DNA from: Bacillota bacterium | GTDB lineage: Bacteria > Bacillota > Clostridia > Peptostreptococcales > Anaerovoracaceae | NCBI GenBank assembly: GCA_017431395.1 | Contig: JAFRLD010000087.1 | Location: 1 to 9,587 of the forward strand | Reading direction: 5' to 3' | DNA length: 9,587 bases | Shown here: positions 1 through 6,463 of the stretch, piece after piece | Position numbering within the stretch: position 1 is the stretch's first letter | Layout: each line of letters starts with the position of its first letter | Program-made: the position numbers and the translations under genes | Notes under the pieces: model-generated | Databases searched by the model: none | What the model saw: only the letters and a program-made list of their open reading frames with translations | What the model was told of the DNA's origin: nothing

Positions 1-911
1 TATGGCTCATATACGTCCTCGATGGTGACCCGTTCCTCTCCTATGGAAGCCGCGATCGTGTCGATCCCGACCGGGCCGCCATTGAACCGCTCGATGATCA
101 TCTTAAGGATCTCCCGGTCCAGATGCTCCAGGCCCATATAATCCACGCCAAGTGCACTCAGAGCCTCCCTGGTGATATCTATATCGATGTTTCCATCTCC
201 CCGGACCTGCGAGAAGTCCCTCACCCGCTTCAGCAGCCGGTTGGCGATTCTCGGGGTGCCGCGGCTTCTTCGCGCCATCTCGTCGACGGAGGCATCGTCT
301 GCCTCTACCCCCAGAAGGCCGGCCGTCCTCCGGATGATCTGGGCCAGCTCATCCTTCGTATACATCTCGAATTTACAATTGACACCGAACCGGTCACGCA
401 GAGGGGCGGACAGGCTGCCGGCTCTCGTGGTCGCACCGATCAGGGTGAAACGCGCGATGTCCAGACGGATGGATCTGGCGGACGGACCTTTGCCGATGAT
501 GATGTCCAGCGCGAAATCCTCCATCGCCGAATACAGGACTTCCTCCACTGAACGGTTGAGCCGGTGGATCTCGTCGATGAACAGCACGTCATTTTCATTC
601 AGGTTCGTCAGGATCGCTGCCAGATCGCCGGCCCGTTCGATGGCAGGTCCGGATGTGATCCTGATATCGACCCCCATCTCATTGGCAATGATCCCGGCCA
701 AAGTCGTCTTGCCGAGCCCCGGCGGCCCATAGAATAACACGTGATCCAAAGGCTCTCCCCGAAGCTTCGCCGCTTCGATGAATACCTTCAGATTGTCCGT
801 TGCGGTTTTTTGCCCGATATAATCCTGCAAAGACTGGGGCCGCAGGGTCACTTCCTGCCGGTATTCCCCTTCGCCCAGCTCTGCCGCTGTGATTCTTTCT
901 TCGTAGTCCAT
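1..911 (-). CDS. ruvB: RuvB, Holliday junction branch-migration ATPase (3' end cut off by window)
   Basis: RuvB is the hexameric AAA+ motor that, with RuvA, drives branch migration of Holliday junctions in recombinational repair. I translated the minus strand from the ATG at 909-911. It begins [15 protein letters not shown] and runs 303 complete codons to the window edge without a stop. Visible motifs are Walker [10 protein letters not shown] (residues 62-70), Walker B VLFIDEIH (109-116), sensor-1 GATTR (159-163) and the LRDRFG arginine-finger region (171-176). The C-terminal winged-helix domain has begun ([16 protein letters not shown], then [16 protein letters not shown]). RuvB proteins are usually about 330-345 residues, so only some 30-40 are missing. 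A GGGAAGGG ribosome-binding site lies just upstream of the ATG and overlaps the ruvA stop region. The start is 12 bp after the ruvA stop, so the two genes are almost certainly co-transcribed. Confidence 0.97.
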   Translation of the reverse strand, partial: MDYEERITAAELGEGEYRQEVTLRPQSLQDYIGQKTATDNLKVFIEAAKLRGEPLDHVLFYGPPGLGKTTLAGIIANEMGVDIRITSGPAIERAGDLAAILTNLNENDVLFIDEIHRLNRSVEEVLYSAMEDFALDIIIGKGPSARSIRLDIARFTLIGATTRAGSLSAPLRDRFGVNCKFEMYTKDELAQIIRRTAGLLGVEADDASVDEMARRSRGTPRIANRLLKRVRDFSQVRGDGNIDIDITREALSALGVDYMGLEHLDREILKMIIERFNGGPVGIDTIAASIGEERVTIEDVYEP

Positions 912-923
912 ATGTCCCTTCCC

Positions 924-1520
924 TTAGAACAGATTTTTTAATGCCTTCTTGATATATTCTTCTACGCTCAGATCCTTCTCCTGGATGCCCGCCAACGCGC
1001 TCATAGCCTCCCCGCGGGTATATCCGAGGGCGATCAGAGCGCTCACCGCCTCTGCCCGGCCGCCGGCCGGTGCCGCTGTTTCCGATCCCTGCGGCATAGA
1101 CGGATCCGCCCCGTCAGGTGCCGCGAATTTATCCTTCAGTTCCAATACGATCCGTTCGGCTGTCTTCTTGCCGATGCCGTTGGCCTTCTGCAGGGCTTTC
1201 GCATCCTCGAAGGCTATGGCCTGCCTCAGTTGATCCAGCGTGAAGGAGGACATGATGGAAATGCCTGCCTTGGCGCCAACGCCGCTGACGGTGATCAGCT
1301 TGCGAAAAGCCTCCAATTCTCCTTTTCCTGAAAAACCGTACAGGCTCACATCATCCTCCCGGACGATCATCGCCGTATGCACGATGACCTCCTCGCCCTC
1401 TGCTTTCAGATAAGCGCTGGTATTGGACGGCACATTGACGTAATAGCCGACCCCGTTCACATCGATGATGATATATCCGTCGCCTTTGTCTGCCAGTATC
1501 CCTCTTAAAAATCCGATCAT
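924..1520 (-). CDS. ruvA: RuvA, Holliday junction DNA-binding subunit
   Basis: RuvA binds the four-way junction as a tetramer and loads and stimulates RuvB. The 198-residue product has the usual three-part plan. An N-terminal OB fold (about 1-62) begins MIGFLRGILADKG and includes VNGVGYYVNVP. Two helix-hairpin-helix motifs follow, ITVSGVGAKAGISIM (about 76-90) and LQKANGIGKKTAERIVLEL (about 110-128). A flexible Pro/Ala/Gly linker (about 133-154) leads to the C-terminal RuvB-contacting domain (about 155-198), with the typical ALIALGYTRGEAMSAL helix. Length matches the family. The ATG at 1518-1520 has AGGAG upstream on the minus strand. It sits 22 bp downstream of ruvC and 12 bp upstream of ruvB, the middle gene of the operon. 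Confidence 0.97.
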   Translation of the reverse strand: MIGFLRGILADKGDGYIIIDVNGVGYYVNVPSNTSAYLKAEGEEVIVHTAMIVREDDVSLYGFSGKGELEAFRKLITVSGVGAKAGISIMSSFTLDQLRQAIAFEDAKALQKANGIGKKTAERIVLELKDKFAAPDGADPSMPQGSETAAPAGGRAEAVSALIALGYTRGEAMSALAGIQEKDLSVEEYIKKALKNLF

Positions 1521-1542
1521 GTATTTCTCTCCTGCTCCTGTA

Positions 1543-2046
1543 TTATCGTATCCTGATCTGCTTCAGCCGGTTCCTCGCGTCTGCGGAATGCCCGTGGCAG
1601 ATCGCGGCGGCCAGGGCGTCTGCCGTATCATCCGGCTTCGGTACCTCCGCCAGATTCAGCATGGTCTTCACCATGAACTGGACCTGTTTCTTATCCGCCC
1701 GTCCATACCCAACGAGGGCCTGTTTGATCTGCAGCGGGGTGTATTCTGCGATCTCTATCCCGCCTTTGACACAGGCCAGGATCGCCACTCCTCTCGCCTG
1801 TCCGACCTGTATGGCCGTCTTGGCGTTATTGTTGAAATATAATTCCTCGATGGAAGCCACATCCGGCTGATGCTGCCGGATGATCTCTCGCAGCTCGTCA
1901 TAGAGGTGCTCCAGCCTTTGCGGCATCGGAGTATCCTTGTCTGTCGTCACGGCCCCATAGTCCACCGCGCGAAAATGGTTGCCGGTTTTTTCGATCACTC
2001 CATATCCGAGGATCGCATACCCCGGGTCGATTCCTAGTATTTTCAT
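1543..2046 (-). CDS. ruvC: RuvC, crossover junction endodeoxyribonuclease
   Basis: RuvC is the dimeric metal-dependent nuclease that resolves Holliday junctions by paired symmetric cuts. The product is 167 residues, close to the usual 160-175. The four acidic active-site residues are recognisable by motif: D7 in GIDPG, E67 in SIEELYF, and D140 and D143 in KPDDTADALAAAICH. The basic/aromatic helix QIKQALVGYGRADKKQV (about 106-122) matches the DNA-contacting region of the family. The ATG at 2044-2046 is preceded on the minus strand by AGGAAAGAG at good spacing. It is the first gene of the ruvC-ruvA-ruvB cluster and is divergent from argR. Bacilli use the unrelated resolvase RecU, so a RuvC here supports Clostridia rather than Bacilli. 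Confidence 0.97.
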   Translation of the reverse strand: MKILGIDPGYAILGYGVIEKTGNHFRAVDYGAVTTDKDTPMPQRLEHLYDELREIIRQHQPDVASIEELYFNNNAKTAIQVGQARGVAILACVKGGIEIAEYTPLQIKQALVGYGRADKKQVQFMVKTMLNLAEVPKPDDTADALAAAICHGHSADARNRLKQIRIR

Positions 2047-2080
2047 GCACTCTTTCCTGCCTTCATTCTATACATGATAT

Positions 2081-2089
2081 AGTATAACA
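2081..2089 (-). promoter_or_regulatory. Candidate extended -10 promoter for ruvCAB
   Basis: On the minus strand, about 35 bp upstream of the ruvC ATG, the sequence reads TGTTATACT. This is an extended -10 (TGn) followed by TATACT, 5/6 to TATAAT. No good -35 lies 17 bp upstream, which is acceptable for an extended -10 promoter. It is the best candidate in the AT-rich divergent region. This is inference from sequence only. Confidence 0.45.
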
Positions 2090-2123
2090 TACCGGCTGTA
2101 CAAAATAAAAACATTGTATTTCG

Positions 2124-2152
2124 TTTTGCATAGTGAATATTTATGCTATAAT
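2124..2152 (+). promoter_or_regulatory. Candidate sigma-A promoter for argR-recN
   Basis: A consensus -10 TATAAT lies at 2147-2152, preceded by TG one base upstream (TGCTATAAT), so it is a perfect extended -10. The -35 is ambiguous: TTGCAT at 2126-2131 gives a short 15-bp spacer, and TTTTGC at 2124-2129 gives 17 bp. The predicted start is about 40 bp upstream of the argR ATG. The spacer overlaps an ARG-box-like sequence. Confidence 0.65.
2132..2149 (+). promoter_or_regulatory. Candidate ARG box (ArgR operator) over the argR promoter
   Basis: The 18-bp segment contains TGAATATTTATGC, which resembles the ArgR/AhrC operator pattern TGAAT-wwww-AT(T/G)CA with one mismatch, at the final A, over those 14 positions. 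It covers the spacer and the first bases of the argR -10, so a bound ArgR hexamer would block RNA polymerase. Only one box is clear; a second well-matched box was not found. Autoregulation of argR is known in E. coli, and its presence here is inferred. Confidence 0.45.
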
Positions 2153-2199
2153 ATGATTGAGGATTTATACATGTGTGTGCGTTTATCAGGAGGAATCTT

Positions 2200-2652
2200 A
2201 TGCGTATTTCCAGGCAGAACAAGATATTGGAACTGATCGATAAGTATGAGATCGAGACACAGGACAAGCTGGTTTCCATGCTGCGAGAATATGGATACGA
2301 TGTCACTCAGGCAACGGTCTCCAGGGACATCAAGGAACTGCATCTGATCAAGTCCCTTTCACCATCGGGCAAATACCGGTACTCTGTGACATCGGGACAG
2401 GATGGTCTGGTCTCAGACCGCCTCTCCAACATCTACCGGGAGACGGTCCGTTCCATCACATCATCGGGAAATATCGTTCTTGTCAAATCCCTTTCCGGCT
2501 GCGCGAACGCCGCCGCCGAAACCCTCGACAACTTCGGTCTGGAGCATGTGATCGGATCCGTCGCGGGAGACAACACGATCCTGCTCGTGGTCGATGATCC
2601 TGTAAATACACAGAGCGTGGTCGACCAGTTGAACTCGCTTCTGCATAAATAA
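2200..2652 (+). CDS. argR: ArgR/AhrC-type arginine repressor
   Basis: ArgR is a hexameric, arginine-dependent transcription factor that represses arginine biosynthesis and often activates catabolism. The 150-residue protein has an N-terminal winged helix-turn-helix (about 1-65) with the family recognition helix TQATVSRDIKEL (36-47). The C-terminal oligomerisation and arginine-binding domain (about 80-150) contains SGCANAAAETLD (99-110) and GSVAGDNTILLV (119-130). I chose the ATG at 2200 because AGGAGGA (2188-2194) sits 5 bases upstream and the product then begins MRISRQNKILELI as usual for the family. An in-frame GTG at 2173 lacks comparable support. recN starts 5 bp after the stop, the common Firmicute argR-recN pair. 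Confidence 0.96.
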   Translation: MRISRQNKILELIDKYEIETQDKLVSMLREYGYDVTQATVSRDIKELHLIKSLSPSGKYRYSVTSGQDGLVSDRLSNIYRETVRSITSSGNIVLVKSLSGCANAAAETLDNFGLEHVIGSVAGDNTILLVVDDPVNTQSVVDQLNSLLHK

Positions 2653-2657
2653 TCACT

Positions 2658-4291
2658 ATGATCAAACATATCAGCATCCGTAATTTTGCCATCATTGAAC
2701 AAACAGAGATCGATTTTCAGGATGGCCTTAATATCATTACCGGCGAAACCGGTGCGGGCAAATCCATCGTGATCACCGCCGTAAGCCTGGCCCTTGGAAG
2801 CAGGGCCGATACAGCCTTTGTGCGTTCCGGCGCGAATAAGGCAGTGGTGCAGATGATCGCGGATGACCCGGACGATCCTTCCGGCCGGGAAGTCATACTG
2901 AGCCGGGAGATCTCTGCTGCCGGTCGCAATATCTGCAGGATCGATGATGAGATCGTGACTCTGGCTGAACTCAGCAGGCTTAGCCGCCGGATCGCGGATA
3001 TCCACGGGCAGTACGATCATCAGTCACTTCTGGACCCAGGGAATCATATCCGACTGCTGGACAGCTACGAAAGTGATCCATCACACCTGCCAAGGATGCT
3101 GTTTCTATGCTCTATTCCCGGTACACGGAGCTCGACCGTCAGCTCCGCACGCTTCTTTCCCGTGCCGCAGAGGACGCACGGAAACGGGACTTCATGGCCT
3201 TCGAGCTGCAGGAACTACAGGAAGCCCACCTGGTATCCGGTGAGGGAGAGATCCTGCAACAGGAGATCCATCTGCTGCAGAACAGCGAATCCATTTTCAA
3301 CAACCTGGCATCGGCCTATGAGATCGTATCCGGCAGCGAATATGCTGCCCTGCCTGCCCTGAAACAGGCCTCCGACCAGGTCGGGGACACGGGAGAGTTC
3401 TCACCGGAGCTTGAAGCACTTGGCCAGAGGCTCTCCGGGCTCTATTACGAACTGGAAGACGCTGCCTCTGAGATCCGCAGGTTCCGGGACCGGATCACAT
3501 TCTCCCCGGAGGAACTGGACCAGAAGCTTGAGCGGCTGGATCTGCTGAATCGCCTCATGACGAAGCATGGGAAATCCATCGAAGAGTTGATCGAATATAT
3601 GGACGAACTTACAGACAGGCTTTCGGATATCGATGATATCTCAGACCGGTCAGCTGCTCTCGAGAAAGAACTGAAGCAGACCGGCATTGCTCTTCGCGGT
3701 GCATGTCACCGGCTCAGCGATGCCAGAAAACACGCTGCGTCTTCCCTCGAGCAGAAGATCAGCGAACAGCTCTCTCAGCTGAACTTCAGTGACAGCCGCT
3801 TCTCCATCGATTTTCAGGAGGCGGACGATTTCTCTGCCGATGGAACAGATCTCGTTGAATTCATGATCAGCACGAACCGCGGCGAACCGTTGAAACCGCT
3901 CAGCAAGATCGCTTCGGGCGGTGAGATGTCCCGGATCATGCTTGCCTTCAAAAAAATCATCGCTGACTATGATGAGATCCCGACCATGATCTTTGATGAG
4001 ATCGATGCCGGCATCAGCGGGATCGCCGCCAGCGTTGTCGGACGCAAGATGCGGGAGATCTCAGGCCGCCATCAGATCATCTGCATCACCCACCTGCCTC
4101 AGATCGCAGCCTTCGGAGACCACCATTACCGGATCGAGAAGACCAGCGATGAGACCAGCACCTACACTTCTGTGCGGTGTCTCTCCGGGGAAGAGAAGGT
4201 AAGCGAGATCGCACGTCTGTTGGGCGGCGAGACCATTACGGAAACCACACTCGCTTCCGCCCGGGAACTGCTGGAAGCATCGAGAAGTTGA
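2658..4291 (+). pseudogene. recN: RecN DNA-repair ATPase, split by a frameshift
   Basis: RecN is an SMC-like ATPase that acts early at DNA double-strand breaks. Two overlapping frames encode its halves. The first, from ATG 2658, has MIKHISIRNFAIIEQ, Walker A GETGAGKS (residues 29-36) and the RecN segment RIADIHGQYDHQSLLDPGNH. After about LLDSYESD it drifts into unrelated sequence and stops at 3362. The second frame opens after a TGA at 3074-3076, and its first ATG is at 3107. It carries a long coiled coil, the ABC signature ASGGEMSR (269-276 from that ATG), Walker B MIFDEID (294-300) and CITHLPQIAA. Joining the frames near 3077-3090 needs one extra base and gives about 544 residues, nearly the normal length of about 550-575. 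No clear Shine-Dalgarno precedes 2658, so translation is probably coupled to argR. A sequencing error, a real mutation or, less likely, recoding could explain the break. Neither half alone has a complete ATPase. Confidence 0.9.
3074..3091 (+). other. Frameshift interval inside recN
   Basis: Upstream, RecN is read with codons GAA AGT GAT. Downstream it is read one base out of phase as CCT GCC AAG GAT GCT. Adding one C to the CC at 3078-3079 would read GAT CCC ATC ACA CCT GCC, joining the halves smoothly, so a one-base deletion there is the simplest explanation. No X-XXY-YYZ slippery heptamer is visible in this interval. Confidence 0.7.
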
Positions 4292-4313
4292 ACAGTCCGG
4301 CTCCTCACTGCAT

Positions 4314-4370
4314 AAAAAAAGGGATGTTGCCTCGACATTCTTAAGTGTCTAGTGCAACAGCCCTTTTCGT
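4314..4370. terminator. Bidirectional rho-independent terminator between recN and ispH-rpsA
   Basis: The arms AAAAGGGATGTTGC (4317-4330) and GCAACAGCCCTTTT (4354-4367) pair at 13 of 14 positions. The apical region holds a second small hairpin, GACAT (4334-4338) with GTGTC (4345-4349). On the minus strand the stem is followed by a run of seven T, an excellent terminator for ispH-rpsA. On the plus strand it is followed by a broken T-rich run (TTTTCGTTTTCTT) suitable for recN. It lies between two convergent gene ends, 22 bp after the recN stop and about 15 bp after the ispH-rpsA stop. Confidence 0.88.
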
Positions 4371-4384
4371 TTTCTTATTTGTCC

Positions 4385-5620
4385 TTATTCAGCGTCAGCC
4401 GGAGCTTCCTCTGCAGCTTCTTCAGCAGGAGCCTCTTCTACAGCTTCCTCAGCGACCTCGACCGGAGCTTCCTCTACAGGAGCTTCTTCGACCGGTGCTT
4501 CTTCAGCAGCTTCCGCTTCCTTCTCTGCGTTAGGATCGATGGTCTCTCTGATGCTCAGGGAGATCCTTCTTCTATCCTTATCGATCTCACGGATCTTGGC
4601 GTTGACGACCTGACCGACGGTCAGTTCATCATTGATGTTGCCGACTCTCTTGTGAGCGACCTCAGAGATGTGGACCAGTCCGTCCAGACCCGGTTCGAGC
4701 TCAATAAATGCGCCGTATTCCTTGATCTGTACGACCTTGCCCTCGATCACCTGACCGATCTCGTAGTTCTCGTCGATCACGCTCCAAGGTTCCGGAGTAT
4801 TCTGCTTCAGACCCAGGGAGATCTTGCCCTTTTCCTTGTTCATGGAGAGGACCTTGACGTTAATCTTCTGTCCAATGCTCAGAACTTCCTGCGGATGTCT
4901 CAGCTTGCCCCAGGAGATCTCAGAGATATGGAGCAGTCCGTCGATCCCGCCAATGTCTACGAATGCGCCGTAGTCAGTGAATCTCATGACGGTTCCTTCT
5001 ACGACATCGTCGAAATTCAGGTTTTCCCAAATCTCAGCGAACAGTTTCGCCTTCTCTTCATTCAGGAACATCTTGTGGGAGAAGACAGCTCTGTTTCTTC
5101 TCTGGTCAACTCTGGAGACCTTGACCTCCATAGTCTGGCCGACGAATTCAGATGCATCCTCTACGTAGCGGTCTGACAGCTGAGAAAGCGGAATGAATCC
5201 GGATACTTCCTTGTACTCAGCAATGACGCCGCCATTGACAGTTCTTGTAACTTTAACTTCAAGAACTGTTTTATTTTCATGCGCTTCTACGATCTCATTC
5301 CAGTTAGCGCTGATCTCTAATTTCTTTCTTGAAAGTAAAATTCCACCGTCTCCGTCATCGGTTTTAATAACCTTAGCCTGGACTTCATCGTCTACCTTGA
5401 AGACATCGGCCAGTGTCTGCCCTTCTTCAAGGCTGACCTCACCGATTGGCAGAATGCCGTCCTTCTTACATCCGAGATTGACGATCACGTCCTTCTCGTT
5501 GACCTGATGGACTTTACCGGTAACGATCTCTCCGTTTCTCGGCAGTCTCAGGGATTTTTCGATTTCATCCATGAAATCTTCCATTTTTGCTTCGTTGTTT
5601 TCAAGTGTCACATCACTCAT
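4385..5620 (-). CDS. rpsA: Possible separate ribosomal protein S1 from an internal start in ispH-rpsA
   Basis: This is an alternative in-frame product of the fusion gene, 411 residues long, starting at M282 (ATG 5618-5620). Its start, MSDVTLENNEAKMEDFMDEIEKSL, reads like the N-terminus of stand-alone bacterial S1 proteins rather than a simple linker, and the first S1 domain begins about 30 residues later. A 9-base Shine-Dalgarno TAAGGAGGT lies 10 bases upstream, better than that of any other gene start in the window. A near-consensus promoter lies about 60 bp upstream. The counter-argument is that the Shine-Dalgarno bases also encode IKEV, a common sequence at the end of IspH. S1 binds mRNA on the 30S subunit and is normally needed in far larger amounts than IspH, which gives a reason for separate expression. 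The domains are seen; separate production is inferred. Confidence 0.55.
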   Translation of the reverse strand: MSDVTLENNEAKMEDFMDEIEKSLRLPRNGEIVTGKVHQVNEKDVIVNLGCKKDGILPIGEVSLEEGQTLADVFKVDDEVQAKVIKTDDGDGGILLSRKKLEISANWNEIVEAHENKTVLEVKVTRTVNGGVIAEYKEVSGFIPLSQLSDRYVEDASEFVGQTMEVKVSRVDQRRNRAVFSHKMFLNEEKAKLFAEIWENLNFDDVVEGTVMRFTDYGAFVDIGGIDGLLHISEISWGKLRHPQEVLSIGQKINVKVLSMNKEKGKISLGLKQNTPEPWSVIDENYEIGQVIEGKVVQIKEYGAFIELEPGLDGLVHISEVAHKRVGNINDELTVGQVVNAKIREIDKDRRRISLSIRETIDPNAEKEAEAAEEAPVEEAPVEEAPVEVAEEAVEEAPAEEAAEEAPADAE

Positions 5621-6463
5621 GCTGGCGATAACCTCCTTAATAGTGCATTCAGGCGTCGATGCGCCCGCCGCTATTCCTATTCTATTACATTTCTCAAGCT
5701 GTTTCAACGGTAAATCTTGAATATTTTCCACAAAATAAGTCTCTTTGCAGTTTTTTTCTGCTATTTCGAAGAGCTTTCTCGTATTCGAACTATTCCTTCC
5801 CCCGATCACGAGCATGAGTTCGCTTTCTTTCGCCAGCTGCCGGGCCGCTGCCTGCCGGTTTTCTGTGGCGCTACAGATCGTGTTGTGCACCTCGTATTTT
5901 TTGCCTTCTGCCTTCAGAGCATCGCATACTTCTTCCAGCATCTCCTGGCGGATCGTGGTCTGCGCCACCACGAACAGATCATCGGCTTCGATCCGCCGTG
6001 CTTCCTCCGCTGTGCTCACAACGATAGACGGCGTCTCACACCAGCCGCTGATTCCCTGGACCTCCGGATGGACTGCGTCTCCGACGATCACGACCTGCTT
6101 CCCTGCATCCCGGACCAGATCATGGATCCGGATCACGAATGGGCAGGTGGCATCGATCAACGGGATGCCCAGCCTTTGCGCCTCGTCATATACTGCCTTG
6201 CCCTCCCCGTGGGAGCGTATGATGACCCTCTCTCCTTCTTTCGCCTGCTCCAGCCTTTCGATGATCCGGACACCCTTGGCTTTAAGATCCCCTGCCACAC
6301 GGTCATTGTGTATCAGATACCCCATGGAGCATACGGGAGCACCGTCCGCTGCTGCCTCCTCCGCCTTCGCGATGGCCCTGCGGACCCCGAAGCAAAAGCC
6401 TGCGTGCTCCGCGATAGTGATCGTCCTGTCCCCATATCTGTGTATGATCCTGTTATCTGCCAT
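4385..6463 (-). CDS. ispH-rpsA: IspH-S1 fusion: HMBPP reductase joined to ribosomal protein S1
   Basis: The product has 692 residues. The N-terminal part (about 1-282) is IspH (LytB), the [4Fe-4S] enzyme that reduces HMBPP to IPP and DMAPP in the last step of the MEP pathway. Cluster cysteines C24 (AGFCFGV), C107 (DATCPFV) and C197 (NTICSATENRQ) are present, as are H52, H85, the HPEV motif with E134, and QTT (168-170). The C-terminal part holds four S1 RNA-binding domains at about 310-380, 395-465, 483-553 and 568-638. The last two are the most canonical (DYGAFVDIGGIDGLLHISE and EYGAFIELEPGLDGLVHISE). An acidic Glu/Ala/Pro/Val tail follows (646-692). IspH-S1 fusions are known in Clostridia. 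The ATG at 6461-6463 overlaps the rarA stop by 11 bases (ATGGCAGATAA), suggesting translational coupling; its AAGGAG is rather distant, about 13 bases away. Promoter and ribosome-binding signals at the IspH/S1 junction suggest S1 is also made alone. Confidence 0.96.
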   Translation of the reverse strand: MADNRIIHRYGDRTITIAEHAGFCFGVRRAIAKAEEAAADGAPVCSMGYLIHNDRVAGDLKAKGVRIIERLEQAKEGERVIIRSHGEGKAVYDEAQRLGIPLIDATCPFVIRIHDLVRDAGKQVVIVGDAVHPEVQGISGWCETPSIVVSTAEEARRIEADDLFVVAQTTIRQEMLEEVCDALKAEGKKYEVHNTICSATENRQAAARQLAKESELMLVIGGRNSSNTRKLFEIAEKNCKETYFVENIQDLPLKQLEKCNRIGIAAGASTPECTIKEVIASMSDVTLENNEAKMEDFMDEIEKSLRLPRNGEIVTGKVHQVNEKDVIVNLGCKKDGILPIGEVSLEEGQTLADVFKVDDEVQAKVIKTDDGDGGILLSRKKLEISANWNEIVEAHENKTVLEVKVTRTVNGGVIAEYKEVSGFIPLSQLSDRYVEDASEFVGQTMEVKVSRVDQRRNRAVFSHKMFLNEEKAKLFAEIWENLNFDDVVEGTVMRFTDYGAFVDIGGIDGLLHISEISWGKLRHPQEVLSIGQKINVKVLSMNKEKGKISLGLKQNTPEPWSVIDENYEIGQVIEGKVVQIKEYGAFIELEPGLDGLVHISEVAHKRVGNINDELTVGQVVNAKIREIDKDRRRISLSIRETIDPNAEKEAEAAEEAPVEEAPVEEAPVEVAEEAVEEAPAEEAAEEAPADAE
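4388..4528 (-). repeat. Low-complexity acidic tail of the S1 part
   Basis: This segment encodes residues 646-692 of the fusion, built from repeated EEAPV/EEAPA units (for example EAPVEEAPVEEAPVE) in imperfect GAAGAAGCTCC-like DNA repeats. It follows the last S1 domain and has no predicted fold. Tail length may vary between strains because the DNA is repetitive. Confidence 0.6.
5631..5639 (-). promoter_or_regulatory. Perfect internal Shine-Dalgarno before M282
   Basis: The minus strand reads TAAGGAGGT, complementary over nine bases to the 3' end of 16S rRNA, with ten bases to the in-frame ATG at 5618-5620. It lies within the IspH codons ATT AAG GAG GTT. Confidence 0.6.
5679..5707 (-). promoter_or_regulatory. 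Candidate internal sigma-A promoter driving the S1 part
   Basis: On the minus strand TTGAAA (plus positions 5702-5707) and TAGAAT (5679-5684) are separated by exactly 17 bases. Each matches the sigma-A consensus at 5 of 6 positions. The upstream DNA is AT-rich (ATTTTGTGGAAAATATTC). The predicted start falls near 5672, leaving about 50 bases of leader before the internal ATG. It lies inside the ispH coding sequence, about 190-200 bp after an AT-poor stretch of the same gene. Confidence 0.55.

Noticed and set aside
172..732. Plus-strand open frame of 186 codons opposite ruvB
   Set aside because: It is antisense to the clearly conserved ruvB, has no recognisable domain or ribosome-binding site, and is expected from third-position base bias.
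2173..2199. GTG start for a 159-residue ArgR
   Set aside because: The extension covers the Shine-Dalgarno of the better ATG at 2200 and adds residues not seen in the family.
2047..2199. Small RNA or riboswitch in the divergent region
   Set aside because: The region is short and AT-rich, and its structure is explained by two promoters and an operator; no aptamer-like fold or terminator was seen.
3074..3362. Programmed -1 frameshifting in recN
   Set aside because: No slippery heptamer or convincing downstream pseudoknot is visible, and RecN is not known to need recoding, so mutation or sequencing error is simpler.
4352..5176. Plus-strand open frame of 274 codons opposite the S1 part
   Set aside because: It starts inside the terminator, runs antisense to four good S1 domains, and its Ser/Phe/Leu- and Asp-rich composition is a mirror of the coding strand.
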